A stretch of DNA of 51,724 bases from Paenibacillus elgii NBRC 100335 (GCF_004000865.1 NZ_BIMB01000051.1:1-51724); one strand, 5' to 3'. Numbered from the stretch's first letter, positions 23,721-33,621 are shown. The notes: generated by a model from the sequence alone, not told the origin. Translations and numbers: made by a program.

Positions 23721-25184
23721 TTATTTCTTCGCTCTCCACGCGTCAAGCTGCTTCTGCGCCTCGTCCATCACCTTGTTGATGCCTGCGGCTTTCAGCTTGT
23801 CGATCGCTTTGGGCAGCACCTCCGACGGCTCGACGGAGCCGGTCTCCAGCGCCTTCTTGAACTCTTCCGACACGCTCTTGACGGCGGCAAGCTCGTTCTC
23901 CACCTTCGAGGAGTCGAACTGGAAGCCGAGCAGCGGCGCGTTCTTGGCCGATTTGTTGAACTTGTCGTACTGCTCCCACTTGTCGGCCGGGTCTTTGGGG
24001 AATCGGTTCAGCAGGAACATGTTGCCGAGCGTAAACGACGGCATGGAATAACCGGAATCGGGGGTCAGCTCGATGACGCCTTCGGAAACTTTTTTATAGT
24101 GCGTACCTTCGAGGCCGTAGTTTACCAAATTCCGCAAATGCGCGTCGGAGTTCAGCAGGTTCAAAAACTCCATCGCTTTCTCAGGATGCTTGGAATTCGC
24201 CGAGATTGCCATCATGGAGCCGGTCACCGACCAGTTGAACACGATCGGCTCGTGAATCGGCTTCGAGACGATCTCGTATTTAAAGCCTTCCGACCATAAA
24301 TTGTCTGCGAACGGGACCGTATGCGCTTTGTCGACGAGCCATTTGCCGGTTTTCTCGTGATCGTTGCCTGTTTTGGTCGCGACGTCGGGCGGCAAATAGC
24401 CCGCCTTGTAGTATTTGCGCATCGTTTCGCTCATTTGACGGTACTCGGGCGTCTCGAATATGTTGACGATCTTGTAATCCTGCGTATCGAGCCGTACTCC
24501 GAACGGGATGCCCTGTACGACGGAATCGAACGGAACGAACGGGTCAACGTTGCTTGGAATCGGGTACACGCCCGGTTCGTTTTCCTTCATCGTCTTGAGC
24601 AGCGGCTCCAAACTTTCCAGCGAACTGACGTTCGATAGGTCCATTTTGTATTTGTCGATGTACTGCTTATTGAACCGCCATACCGCCTGCGCCGGCAGCT
24701 CCTTGTTCGTCGGCACCCCGTAGTTGTGTCCGTTCACCTTGGAGCCTTCGAGGAACGAAGGGTGTACGGCCTTCTTGATGCCCTGCCCGTATTTGTCCAG
24801 CAGGCCGTCCATCTCGTAAAATGCCCCTTTGCGGGCATTCTGCACGTAGTCGAAGGCCCACGAGCTCGTAAACGCGATGTCGTAAGGCTCGCCGGATACG
24901 GAGATGACCTGCATCTTCTGGGAGTAGTCGCCCCAATCGATCATCTTCATTTTCACGGTGGCGTTGATCTTCTCTTTCGTATACTTGCTGACGGCCTCCA
25001 TCACTTTGTCGGCATCCTTTTGCGGTCCGCCGATCGTGTACCAGATCAGCTCGACGGGCTGGCCGTCCGCTTTTCCGGCGCCCGCTCCTTCTTGAGCGGG
25101 GCTACCGCCGGAGCAGCCCGTGGCCAGCGCGGACAGCATCAACACCGAGGCGAGCCCGGCGGCGAGTCGTTTCCGTTTGAACAT
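23721..25184 (-). CDS. Sugar ABC transporter solute-binding lipoprotein, second locus
   Basis: A 487-residue lipoprotein receptor. The signal peptide ends in SALATGCSGG, with lipidated Cys24. The mature part is a family 1 solute-binding fold of the large type, with QPVELIWYTIGGPQKDADKV at the start and many aromatic residues along the cleft as in oligosaccharide binders. It is the last gene of the HK-RR-permease-permease-receptor order. No clear terminator follows. It is not closely similar to the receptor of the first locus, so the two importers probably differ in ligand. Confidence 0.9.
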   Translation of the reverse strand: MFKRKRLAAGLASVLMLSALATGCSGGSPAQEGAGAGKADGQPVELIWYTIGGPQKDADKVMEAVSKYTKEKINATVKMKMIDWGDYSQKMQVISVSGEPYDIAFTSSWAFDYVQNARKGAFYEMDGLLDKYGQGIKKAVHPSFLEGSKVNGHNYGVPTNKELPAQAVWRFNKQYIDKYKMDLSNVSSLESLEPLLKTMKENEPGVYPIPSNVDPFVPFDSVVQGIPFGVRLDTQDYKIVNIFETPEYRQMSETMRKYYKAGYLPPDVATKTGNDHEKTGKWLVDKAHTVPFADNLWSEGFKYEIVSKPIHEPIVFNWSVTGSMMAISANSKHPEKAMEFLNLLNSDAHLRNLVNYGLEGTHYKKVSEGVIELTPDSGYSMPSFTLGNMFLLNRFPKDPADKWEQYDKFNKSAKNAPLLGFQFDSSKVENELAAVKSVSEEFKKALETGSVEPSEVLPKAIDKLKAAGINKVMDEAQKQLDAWRAKK

Positions 25185-25206
25185 GCACGTTCCTCCTAGT
25201 ACAATA

Positions 25207-26151
25207 TTATTCTTTGACCGCTCCGATCGTCAGGCCCTGCACGAAATACCGCTGAAAGAACGGATAAGCTAGCACGATCGGACCGGTGGCCAGGACGACC
25301 ATGGCCATTCTCGAAGACTCCTGCGGCAGCGACTTGGCGATCTCGAAGCGTTGGGTGGCGTCGCTGAGATTGGAATTTTGCACGATAAACTGAATGTTGC
25401 TCTCGATCTTCATCAGCAGCGATTGCAGCGGAAGCAGATTCGGGCTGTCGATGTACAGCAGCGCGTTGAACCAATCGTTCCAATAGCCAAGCGTGCTGAA
25501 CAGACCGATCGTCGCCAGTCCCGGCAGCGAGATGGGCAGCACCAGATGCGTGAACACCTTCCACTCGCCCGCTCCGTCGATCCGGCCGGACTCGATGATC
25601 GCATCGGGCACCATCTGCTTGAAAAACGTGCGCATGATCAAGATCGAGAAAGCGCTGACGCACGTAGGCAAAATAAGCGCCCACACCGTATCCTTCAAAT
25701 GCAGCACCTGCGTCGTCACGATGTAGGAGGGCACCAGCCCGCCGTTAAACAGCATCGTGAAGAAGGCGAAAAACGCGAAGGCGTTCCGGTACGCGAAATT
25801 GTTTCTGGACAGCGCATAAGCGTACAGCGCGACGGTCAGCACGCTGAGCAGCGTTCCGACGACGGTGACGAAGAGCGTCACCCCATAGGACCGGAACAGC
25901 TGACCTCCGGTTCGAAAAAGGTACCGGTACGCCTCGAAGCTCCACATCTCCGGAAACACCTGATAGCCGTTGTTCGCTAGCGCTTGCTCGTCCGTCAGCG
26001 AGATGATGACGACGAAGATGAACGGAAATACGCAGGCGATGGCAAACCCGCCGGCGATTGCGTGGCATACGCCGTTCCAGAACGGCGACAGCTTCGTAAA
26101 GTCCCGGCTCTTCTTCCGCACGGCAGCGGTAGGCGTATTCGGACTTGGCAA
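25207..26151 (-). CDS. Carbohydrate ABC transporter permease, YtcP/MalG type
   Basis: A 314-residue inner-membrane permease with six helices. The coupling loop reads IIESGRIDGAGEWKVFTHLVLPISLPG, and the C-terminus VQGLTIGAVKE matches that of the first-locus partner. The N-terminal 25 residues are cytosolic and basic. Start is TTG, seven bases after AGGGGGAGT. It sits 22 bases before the binding-protein gene. Confidence 0.92.
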   Translation of the reverse strand: MPSPNTPTAAVRKKSRDFTKLSPFWNGVCHAIAGGFAIACVFPFIFVVIISLTDEQALANNGYQVFPEMWSFEAYRYLFRTGGQLFRSYGVTLFVTVVGTLLSVLTVALYAYALSRNNFAYRNAFAFFAFFTMLFNGGLVPSYIVTTQVLHLKDTVWALILPTCVSAFSILIMRTFFKQMVPDAIIESGRIDGAGEWKVFTHLVLPISLPGLATIGLFSTLGYWNDWFNALLYIDSPNLLPLQSLLMKIESNIQFIVQNSNLSDATQRFEIAKSLPQESSRMAMVVLATGPIVLAYPFFQRYFVQGLTIGAVKE

Positions 26152-26183
26152 GCCGACTCCCCCTTTCCTTTTCGTCGAAGTGG

Positions 26184-27128
26184 TTAAAATAAAGCGTTCT
26201 CTTTGTTGATCCGCTTCACGACGGCGTTGGTCACCATCACCAGAACAAGTCCGACCACCGATTGATACAGCCCGGCCGCCGTGCTCATGCCGATGTTGCC
26301 CGTCACTTTCAGCCCCCGGTATACGTACGTATCGATGACGTTAGTCACAGGGAACAGCGCGCCCGTATTGCGCGGCACCTGATAGAACAAGCCGAAGTCC
26401 GCGCGGAAAATGCCGCCGATCGCCAGCACCGTCAGGATGATGATCATCGGCCGGATAAAGGGCAGGGTAATGCTCCAAATTTGCTGCCATTTGCCCGCAC
26501 CGTCAATCATCGCGGCTTCGTAATACGACTTGTCAATGCCGATGATGGCCGCCAGGTAGACGACGCTGGAATAGCCGACACCCTTCCACAGGTTGACAAG
26601 CACGAGAATGTAAGGCCAATAGGCCGGCTCCGCGTACCAAGAGACGCGCTCCATGCCGAGCGCCGTCAGCGCCTGATTCAGCACCCCGCGATCCACGCTC
26701 AGGAAGCTGAACAAGAAATAGCTGACGATGACCCAGGACAAAAAGTAAGGCAGGAACATACCGGTCTGGTAAATTTTCGCCCACCGGCGGCTGACGATTT
26801 CATGCAAAATAACGGCCATAATCACCGATAAAACCGTGCCCAGCACGATAAACGCAAAATTGTACAGCAGCGTATTGCGCACGATGATGTAAGCGTCTTC
26901 GGATTGAAACAAAAATTCAAAGTTTTTGAAGCCGGTCCACTTGCTCCGCCATATGCTCGCCAGGAAGCCGTCCCGGTCGAAGCGGTATTCCTTAAAGGCA
27001 ATGATCGCCCCCGGCATCGGCAAATAGCTGAACAGCAGGAAATAGACGGCTCCCGGCAGCACCATGAGCAAAAAGGTTTTGTTGCGGTTAAGCTTTTTCA
27101 GTGTACGTCCAATGGTCCCCACAAGCAT
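26184..27128 (-). CDS. Carbohydrate ABC transporter permease, LplB type
   Basis: A 314-residue permease with the LplB-style start (FLLMVLPGAVYFLLFSYLPMPGAIIAFKEYRF) and the coupling loop EAAMIDGAGKWQQIWSITLPF. The ATG at 27128 is only three bases after GGGGG; the GTG at 27122 is better spaced and may be the true start, giving 312 residues. It opens the transport part of the locus, 137 bases after the regulator gene, and that gap holds likely operator repeats. Confidence 0.9.
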   Translation of the reverse strand: MLVGTIGRTLKKLNRNKTFLLMVLPGAVYFLLFSYLPMPGAIIAFKEYRFDRDGFLASIWRSKWTGFKNFEFLFQSEDAYIIVRNTLLYNFAFIVLGTVLSVIMAVILHEIVSRRWAKIYQTGMFLPYFLSWVIVSYFLFSFLSVDRGVLNQALTALGMERVSWYAEPAYWPYILVLVNLWKGVGYSSVVYLAAIIGIDKSYYEAAMIDGAGKWQQIWSITLPFIRPMIIILTVLAIGGIFRADFGLFYQVPRNTGALFPVTNVIDTYVYRGLKVTGNIGMSTAAGLYQSVVGLVLVMVTNAVVKRINKENALF

Positions 27129-27163
27129 TCACCCCCGTTCTTTTGCGTCCGCAAGCTCCATTT

Positions 27164-27178
27164 CGGAAAACGCATACA
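27164..27178. promoter_or_regulatory. Possible catabolite-repression (cre-like) site
   Basis: CGGAAAACGCATACA matches the CcpA-site consensus WTGNAANCGNWNNCW at all fixed positions except the first two. It lies about 40 bases upstream of the LplB-type permease gene. Weak on its own. Confidence 0.25.
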
Positions 27179-27227
27179 TCGCTTTCTTTTCTAACTTTAC
27201 CCAATGCGGAGCGCGGCAGAAAGTTAA

Positions 27228-27259
27228 GAAACTTTAGAACGGGTGGAGAAACTATAGAA
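27228..27259. promoter_or_regulatory. Two 12-base direct repeats exactly two helical turns apart
   Basis: GAAACTTTAGAA at 27228-27239 and GAAACTATAGAA at 27248-27259 differ at one base and begin 20 bases apart, so they face the same side of the helix. They lie between the YesN-type regulator gene and the permease gene. AraC-type activators often bind such direct repeats, so this is a candidate site for the adjacent regulator. Confidence 0.45.
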
Positions 27260-27265
27260 ACGTTT

Positions 27266-28861
27266 TCATCCGTCTCCCAGCTTGCTCCAATTGCGGTATT
27301 CCGTCGGCGAGAAGCCGTAATATTTGCGGAACTGCTTGTAAAAATAGCTCGTGTCCGTATACCCGACCCTAAGGGAGATGTCGCTCGTTTTCAGATTCGA
27401 TTCGACAAGCAGCGCCTTCGCTTGAGCAAGCCGATACTTGTTCACGTAATCGGAGAACGTCTCTCCCATCTCCTTGTGGAAAAGCTGGCCCAAATAAACC
27501 GGGTTCATGTGGAAAGTCTGGCTTAACGTCTTCAAAGACAGCTCATCGCCATAGCGGCGCTCGATCTCGCGCAGCACCTGCCGGATGACGGGGCTGTACT
27601 CCCGCTCCGACACACCGGACGCGAAAAGCACGCGGTCGACGAAGCGCTCGACCAGCTCCTCCAGCTCCTGCATCGTCTGCGGCTTGACGACCTGCGAGAA
27701 CAAATGCTTGTAATCGCCGATGGCGCCTTCGTGCTCCTGCCGCATCAGGTTGGCATGATGCACGGCGGCCGCAAGTACGGCCATCGCCGTGTTCTGGACA
27801 TCAGACGGCGCGAGCCCTTCCGTCTCCCGGAGACGTGCGAACGCTTCCCCGACCCAAGCGAGCGCTTCGTCCTTCTTCCCGGCCGACAGCAGTTTGCAGA
27901 AATGGGCCAGCTCCGCCTGCACTGGCGCCGCTGGTTCCGCCGCTGCGGTCAGAGCAGCCGCTTCGTAGACAAGCGGTCCGTCGTGCGGCGCGAGCACATA
28001 GTAGTCCTGCATCCGCTTGGCGGTGCGGTAGCTGCGGTGGGCCGACGCCTCGCCCTTGGACGCTTCGCCGACTGTCACCAGCAGCGGCAGGCCCCACCGC
28101 TCACGGATAGCGGCTTGCAGCTCCGCCATAAAGCGGACGAAGCCGGTCCGGTCCGCATCGACGTCGTCCAATCCCGCGAGCAGCACAAGATCGCCTTCGA
28201 GATCGGCGAACACAGCCTGCTCCGGGCCGTAAGACTGTGCCGTCCGCTGGCAATACGTCCTTACGGCGGCAATCGTCTCGGCCCGGGACGACACTTCCGC
28301 CTGCTCTTGATCGAACAACAGCTTGACGATGCCCGCGGCATACCCCGGCAGGCCCAGCCGGATGCCAAGCAGCTCTGCGCGGTTTCGCAGCTCCTCCGGC
28401 TCGATAGCCGCCGTGACCCAGCGGTACAGGAGATTGTCGCGGATAATTTCCAGATGCCGCTTAATGCTCTCTTCCTTGTAGACGGACTGCTCGATTTTGG
28501 CCACGGTGCCGGTCAGCGTCCGGATCAATTCTTCCGTATTGACCGGCTTCAGCAAATAATTTTCGATGCCAAGCGTGACGCCTTCTTTCACATAGTCGAA
28601 ATCGTTGTACCCGCTTAAAATAATGAACTTCACGTCAGGCTGCAGCTCTCTTACGCTGCGGATCAGCTCCAGGCCGTTCATATGGGGCATCTGGATATCG
28701 GTAATCAAAATATCGATCGGCTCGCCAGCCAAAGCTTCGAGCGCTTCCGCCCCGTCTGCGGCCTTGCCGACAATCTGCAGCCCGTGCCGCTCCCAGTCGA
28801 TCAAATAAGCGAGTCCCTCCATGATGAACGGCTCGTCGTCAACCAGAAATACGCGATACAT
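27266..28861 (-). CDS. YesN-type response regulator with AraC DNA-binding domain
   Basis: A 531-residue cytosolic transcription activator. A receiver domain (residues 1-125) carries the acidic pocket VDDEPF, phospho-acceptor Asp55 in ITDIQMP, and the conserved Lys in LLKPVN. A long middle region (about 130-420) of the kind common in YesN proteins follows, and a C-terminal AraC helix-turn-helix pair (about 430-528) ends GFSPTEYRNWSKLG. Its start overlaps the end of the kinase gene by 23 bases, so the two are translationally coupled. It probably activates the importer genes downstream. Confidence 0.93.
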   Translation of the reverse strand: MYRVFLVDDEPFIMEGLAYLIDWERHGLQIVGKAADGAEALEALAGEPIDILITDIQMPHMNGLELIRSVRELQPDVKFIILSGYNDFDYVKEGVTLGIENYLLKPVNTEELIRTLTGTVAKIEQSVYKEESIKRHLEIIRDNLLYRWVTAAIEPEELRNRAELLGIRLGLPGYAAGIVKLLFDQEQAEVSSRAETIAAVRTYCQRTAQSYGPEQAVFADLEGDLVLLAGLDDVDADRTGFVRFMAELQAAIRERWGLPLLVTVGEASKGEASAHRSYRTAKRMQDYYVLAPHDGPLVYEAAALTAAAEPAAPVQAELAHFCKLLSAGKKDEALAWVGEAFARLRETEGLAPSDVQNTAMAVLAAAVHHANLMRQEHEGAIGDYKHLFSQVVKPQTMQELEELVERFVDRVLFASGVSEREYSPVIRQVLREIERRYGDELSLKTLSQTFHMNPVYLGQLFHKEMGETFSDYVNKYRLAQAKALLVESNLKTSDISLRVGYTDTSYFYKQFRKYYGFSPTEYRNWSKLGDG

Positions 28862-30692
28862 ACTCGTTCCCCCTTACGCTTCCCGGAATCGTGATGGTCA
28901 CCGTCGCTCCTTCACCGGGACGACTGTCGATCCGCAAGCCGTACGCTTCCCCGAAGCTGTGCTTCAGCCGCTCATTCACGTTTGTCAGACCAATGGACGC
29001 GCCGGACGGTTGCGGCGGATGCGCCAAATCTCGCTGAAGCTGCGCCAGCCGCTCCGGCACGATGCCCGAGCCGTTGTCGGCAACGGCGATGCGGACGTCG
29101 GAGCCTTCGGCCCATCCGCGGATGACAATTCGCCTCTCCCGGCCGTCAGGAGCAGCGCCGTGGAAGGCATGGCGGATACAGTTCTCGACGATCGGCTGGA
29201 GCATCAGCTTCAGAATCGCGCAGCGACCCACGGCTTCATCGACTGCAATCTCGTACTCAAACCGGTTCGGATAGCGGGCCCGCAGCAGGTTCAAATACAG
29301 CCGACACAGTTGGACCTCGTCCTGAACGGTCACCATCGTCTCGTGCTTGATCAGATTTTGGAACAGCGCGCCCAAGCTGTAGATCATATCCCCGACATCC
29401 CGATTGCCATCCATCACCGCTTTCAGCCGGATCGCCTCCAACGTGTTATACAGAAAATGAGGCTGGATCTGCGCCTGCAACGCCAGCAGCTCTGCCTGCC
29501 GCTGCTTGATCTCGGACAAGTAGACCCGCTGGATGTGCTCCTGCAGCGTTTCGCACATTTTGTTGAAGCTGGTGGCGATGTGGAATAGCTCGTCTTCCTT
29601 CTGCACGGTTACGCGAACCGAGAGGTCCCCGTCCTGCAGCTTGCGCATGGCGCGAATGACCGTTTGCGTACGGCGCGAGAAATTGATCATCAGCAAATAC
29701 GACAGCAGCACGGCGGCGGCTACACACAAGCCTGTACCTGCGATCACCGTTCGCTTCATCCCCTGAAGCCCTTCGCTTACCTTCGCTACCGGCACGATGC
29801 TCGCGAGTACGACGCCACCTTGGTTCAACGTCTTCATCTGCACATAGGCCGGCTCGTCCAGCGCAATCGGGTCCGATTGGTCCCGCAGGGCGTGCATGTA
29901 CGGGTAGCTATGCCCCGTATAGCGCCGGGAGGAATCGTACAGCACGGTGCCGTCTGCCGTCAGCAGAAGCAGCTCCCCCTTGAAGTCGCCCCGGTCGTTC
30001 TGCACGATCCGGTCCATACCAGTCCATTTCCAATCGACAAGCAGGGTGCCGTGATTCTGCAAGGTGATCGGATCGTTAATGTCGTTAGCCATCGTAAACA
30101 TGCGGCTGCGGTCCCCGTCCGTTCCCAGCTCGAACGACGGCGGCGGCGCAAAGGACTTGGTCTGGCGGATGCGGCGAATCGGCTCGGCGACTTTCGGGTT
30201 TTCCGGCCCCGGATAGACGAAGCCCTGCTCCTCCAGCCCGCGGTACGCATACAGGAAGCCCTTGACGCTGCTGTACAGCCAGATCGTCTGAATTTCCCGG
30301 TCGAAGGTCAGCGATTGGAAATACGAGTCCATGTTTTTGTCGACAAAACCGGCATTGTCCGCAAAACGATCCAGCCGGTAACGGAGATAATCGGAAAAAT
30401 CGTTGTTCAGAAAAAACAGCACGTCCCGAAGCAGCCGTTCGTCCTTATACAATTGGAACACCATCTGCTGACCAGCCTCATACCTCCGCTCCACTTCATG
30501 CGTCGCCCGCTCCAGCACCTGCTTCGCCGCTTCCAGCTCCTTGCGCGTCGATTGCTCGGCAGCGTTGCGGTAAATCAGAACGGCGAGCGCCGTCAAGGAG
30601 ACGACGATAATGAGCGAATACAGCAGCAAAATTTTGTTGAACAGCTTCTTCTCGATATGATTTTTGTAAAACGTTCGGACCCCCGAAACCAT
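28839..30692 (-). CDS. YesM-type sensor histidine kinase
   Basis: A 617-residue membrane kinase. Helix 1 (about 20-42, ILLLYSLIIVVSLTALAVLIY) and helix 2 (about 300-325) flank an extracellular dCache-like sensor of about 255 residues. A HAMP domain (about 325-380) follows, then the His_kinase domain with phospho-acceptor His412 in QPHFLYN and an ATPase domain with ADNGSGI and GASIGLTNVNERL. The partner regulator gene overlaps it. The start has GGAGGGAGG upstream. The ligand is probably a sugar or glycan made available outside the cell. Confidence 0.93.
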   Translation of the reverse strand: MVSGVRTFYKNHIEKKLFNKILLLYSLIIVVSLTALAVLIYRNAAEQSTRKELEAAKQVLERATHEVERRYEAGQQMVFQLYKDERLLRDVLFFLNNDFSDYLRYRLDRFADNAGFVDKNMDSYFQSLTFDREIQTIWLYSSVKGFLYAYRGLEEQGFVYPGPENPKVAEPIRRIRQTKSFAPPPSFELGTDGDRSRMFTMANDINDPITLQNHGTLLVDWKWTGMDRIVQNDRGDFKGELLLLTADGTVLYDSSRRYTGHSYPYMHALRDQSDPIALDEPAYVQMKTLNQGGVVLASIVPVAKVSEGLQGMKRTVIAGTGLCVAAAVLLSYLLMINFSRRTQTVIRAMRKLQDGDLSVRVTVQKEDELFHIATSFNKMCETLQEHIQRVYLSEIKQRQAELLALQAQIQPHFLYNTLEAIRLKAVMDGNRDVGDMIYSLGALFQNLIKHETMVTVQDEVQLCRLYLNLLRARYPNRFEYEIAVDEAVGRCAILKLMLQPIVENCIRHAFHGAAPDGRERRIVIRGWAEGSDVRIAVADNGSGIVPERLAQLQRDLAHPPQPSGASIGLTNVNERLKHSFGEAYGLRIDSRPGEGATVTITIPGSVRGNEYVSRISG

Positions 30693-30805
30693 AACTGCGC
30701 CTCCCTCCGCACCCGATTTGTCCCATTAACTATATGTATTCGCGGCCGTCCGATATAATCGTTTTCAGCTTTCGCTCTCCAGACAGCGGCGTGTTCGGAA
30801 AGGGG

Positions 30806-30853
30806 CAAAAAGACCGCCTGTCTCCTTATCAACAGATAAGGGAGACAAGCGGC
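30806..30853 (-). terminator. Terminator of the GH85 gene
   Basis: A long stem pairs CCGC-TGTCTCCTTATC (from 30814) with GATAAGGGAGACAAGCGG (to 30852) around a short loop. On the minus strand TCTTTTTG follows. It separates the GH85 gene from the kinase gene, which must have its own promoter at about 30700-30800. Confidence 0.82.
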
Positions 30854-30860
30854 CTCCGTG

Positions 30861-33524
30861 CTATTTTGCCAATCCGTTCACTTCGAACTCGTAAATACGA
30901 GCGGCCGTATCGCCGCCTTGCGTTGCCTTATCGATCGTCAGCTTCACGTATCTTGCCTTCGTCAGCGCGATCGGATGCTTGCTCTCTGCTGCCGTATTGC
31001 CTTGAACCTGAACGACGTCGCTCCAAGTGCTGCCGTCGTTGCTGACTTGGATGTGGAAATCACGGGTGTTGAATGCAGCCGCTTCGCCGCCCGCTTCCGC
31101 ATGCTTCACGACAAACTCGCTGATCGTGTAGCTCGCGCCCAGATCGACCGACAACCAATGCGGTCCGCTGCCGAGCGCACACCACTTGCTGTTGCCCGTC
31201 ACCTTGCCGTCGAAGGCGTAGGCTGCCGCTTCGTTCGGTCCGCAAGCGCCATCCGCCGTTGCCGGCTTGTTCAGGGCGAGATTTTTCACCCCGCCGGCAG
31301 CATCCTTCGTCACCGTGATGAACGCTTCCTTGGTCACGGTGCTATCGCCAACCGAGTTCTTCGCCGTCAGCGTTACGCTGTATGTTCCTTCGGCAGCATA
31401 GGTAACGACCGGCTGCTTCTCGGTACTTGTGGACGGCGTACCGCCCGGGAACGACCATTCCCGCTGCTCCGTCACCTCGGACGATTGGTCGATGAACGTC
31501 ACCGGCTGTCCCGGCGCGACGAGCGTCTTATCCGCCGCGAACGCCGCTACCGGCTTCGGATATGCCGGCCAGGTGATCACGGTCTGCGCCGCTTTGCCAC
31601 GGCGTCCGTCGGCGCTGAGCGCAACGATTTCCAGCTTCGTCTGCGCTTCCGGCCCGATCCGGCGCAGCATCGGCACGTAGTACACCCGGTTCGGAGTGAC
31701 GCCGAGCAGCTCTTTGCTGCCATCCGGCTTCACCCGGTACACTTCGAAGTAGCGGACCGGACGCTCCGTCGCCGACCATTCCAAACGGGCGTCGCCGTAG
31801 ATGCCGTCCTTGAACTCCGCTTCCCTCACATTCAAGCCGCGAACTTCAGGCACCGGGCTTGGATCGTCTTTGGCGGTATAGACGGAGAGCTGCCCGATGT
31901 TGACCGAGAAATCCGAAATCGTCTGCTTCGCGTCCGCATACAGAGAGATAGCGGCGATCCGCTTGCCGCGGTACGGATTCAGATTGAACGTCTGCGTATC
32001 CCACGTTCCGGGATGCAGGCCGCCCGCGTCAAGGAATACGAACTTGTCGGGCTGATCGGCGAACGACAGCCCTACCTTCAGGTCCGCGTGCTTCGTCTGC
32101 GTCTTGAACGTAAGCGACAGCTTCGTATTCTGCTCTACGAGCAGGTCCGTCTTGTACAGCTTAAGATTTGTAGCGTTCTGCGGACTGAGCGTTCCCGCCA
32201 GCTTCAAGGAGCTGCCGCCATAATAAGCGGTCGTGAAGTCGAAGCTCGGCTTCAACGCTTCCCCTTTGCTTTCCGCAATCCAGCGCCACGTCGGCAGCAC
32301 ATCCTGCAAGCTCCGGTTGTTCCACGGCGTCGTCCGTACGACTTCCCCATTCACGGCGAACAGCTGCCCGTTGCCTGTATTGAAGTTCGTCGTAAACGGC
32401 AGGTCGTTCACCGGCGACTGCTCTACGACATAGTGCGCGATGCCCTTCCAATCGGCCGTGCCGGACGTATTGGCCGGGTTGCCGGTCGGTCCGACCCAGA
32501 ACTTGTTTTCCTTCGCGTAAAATTGCTCTTGATTCTCTGACGAGTTGAATGCCCAGTCCGGGCGGTAAATGCCGAGCGACGTAACCGCTTTCTTGCCCTC
32601 GGAAAAGATCGCATTCCAGCTAATTTTCGTATCGTAGCCCTTCGCTTCGACATCGATGCCCGTGAACAGCTCGTACGGGCTGCGGCCCAAACTCTTGGCC
32701 TTGCTCGCGGACGGTTCCAGCGAACGCCACCAGAAATTCAGGAACATGCTGTCGGAGCGGCGTTCGCTGCCCTGCTGCAGGAACATTTGGTTGCGGTCCG
32801 TCAGCGCGTTCTGCCAATCGATCGATCCGCTGGATGTCATCGAGTCGTACCACATGATCTGCATCTCTGCCGGCTTCTTCGCTTGCAGGTAAGCAAGGAA
32901 CTTCTGCATTGTCGCGGCGTCTTCCGGCGTAGCGCCTTCCGTCTCCTGGTTAATAAACCAGCCGTCGAAGCCGTAATAGTTCGCCACTTCGAGCAACTTA
33001 TCCGCTACAGGGAACGAACCGTCCGGGTTTTGCCGGATCGTCTGCTTTACCCATTCGAACTTGCCCCCGTATACGCTCGGCGGGAAAAAGACGGTACCGA
33101 GCACCGGAACGCCGTTCTTATGGGCCGCATCCGTCACGTCCGCGCTCGGCGGCACGATGATGCCTTCGCCCGACGATCCGCCCCAATAGACGAGCTTGTC
33201 GACGTAAGCCCAGTAGCCGAACGTATTCGCGTCGAATTTCTCCGACCCTTGCGACGGCACGCCGCTGGTTTGCCGGTTCATCGCCGAAAGCGCTGCCACT
33301 TTAGGCTCGACCGTAGCGTGCTTGTTGACTTGATATCCTGTGAAGCGGTCCTGTAAAGCAATCGTGCTGCGGTTGAACTCCGCGTCCTTATCTCCCTGCG
33401 GCGTCCAGCGGAGCAGGTCCTCCGGGAACCAGTAGGACGAGTGCGGCTGCGCCGCTTGAGCGCCCGCAGCAAACATCAGGCATGAGAACATGAACAGCAA
33501 AAGACCGGTCCATCGTTTTTTCAT
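30861..33524 (-). CDS. Secreted GH85 endo-beta-N-acetylglucosaminidase
   Basis: An 887-residue exported enzyme that would cut between the two GlcNAc residues of the N-glycan core, releasing glycan from glycoprotein. Residues 1-25 form a signal peptide. The GH85 barrel follows with FDGWFINQETEG at 186-197, where Asn192 and Glu194 match the catalytic Asn-x-Glu pair of Endo-A, Endo-M and Endo-D. A galactose-binding-like beta-sandwich (about 420-570), a fibronectin-like unit, a PKD domain (about 680-765) and a C-terminal F5/8 type C carbohydrate-binding domain (about 770-885) follow. GGGAGG precedes the ATG at 33524; the 39 upstream in-frame residues are not signal-like. It lies next to a sugar importer and behind cre-like sites. 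Confidence 0.93.
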   Translation of the reverse strand: MKKRWTGLLLFMFSCLMFAAGAQAAQPHSSYWFPEDLLRWTPQGDKDAEFNRSTIALQDRFTGYQVNKHATVEPKVAALSAMNRQTSGVPSQGSEKFDANTFGYWAYVDKLVYWGGSSGEGIIVPPSADVTDAAHKNGVPVLGTVFFPPSVYGGKFEWVKQTIRQNPDGSFPVADKLLEVANYYGFDGWFINQETEGATPEDAATMQKFLAYLQAKKPAEMQIMWYDSMTSSGSIDWQNALTDRNQMFLQQGSERRSDSMFLNFWWRSLEPSASKAKSLGRSPYELFTGIDVEAKGYDTKISWNAIFSEGKKAVTSLGIYRPDWAFNSSENQEQFYAKENKFWVGPTGNPANTSGTADWKGIAHYVVEQSPVNDLPFTTNFNTGNGQLFAVNGEVVRTTPWNNRSLQDVLPTWRWIAESKGEALKPSFDFTTAYYGGSSLKLAGTLSPQNATNLKLYKTDLLVEQNTKLSLTFKTQTKHADLKVGLSFADQPDKFVFLDAGGLHPGTWDTQTFNLNPYRGKRIAAISLYADAKQTISDFSVNIGQLSVYTAKDDPSPVPEVRGLNVREAEFKDGIYGDARLEWSATERPVRYFEVYRVKPDGSKELLGVTPNRVYYVPMLRRIGPEAQTKLEIVALSADGRRGKAAQTVITWPAYPKPVAAFAADKTLVAPGQPVTFIDQSSEVTEQREWSFPGGTPSTSTEKQPVVTYAAEGTYSVTLTAKNSVGDSTVTKEAFITVTKDAAGGVKNLALNKPATADGACGPNEAAAYAFDGKVTGNSKWCALGSGPHWLSVDLGASYTISEFVVKHAEAGGEAAAFNTRDFHIQVSNDGSTWSDVVQVQGNTAAESKHPIALTKARYVKLTIDKATQGGDTAARIYEFEVNGLAK

Positions 33525-33621
33525 CTTGTTCCTCCCGTTTGGTATAAATTTCGGATTGTCCGGATTCGATTCCGGGCATCCCCCTCCACCCTTCAGAGGA
33601 TTCGGAAACGCTCCACATTCC

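Noticed and set aside
23507..23746. A 79-codon minus-strand frame after the second binding-protein gene
   Set aside because: It begins inside the preceding gene, is low-complexity (Gly, Ala, Pro), crosses the short repeats and has no good ribosome binding site.
30858..32540. A 560-codon plus-strand frame opposite the GH85 gene
   Set aside because: It is Arg-rich, without motif or start signal, and overlaps a secreted enzyme with clear domains.
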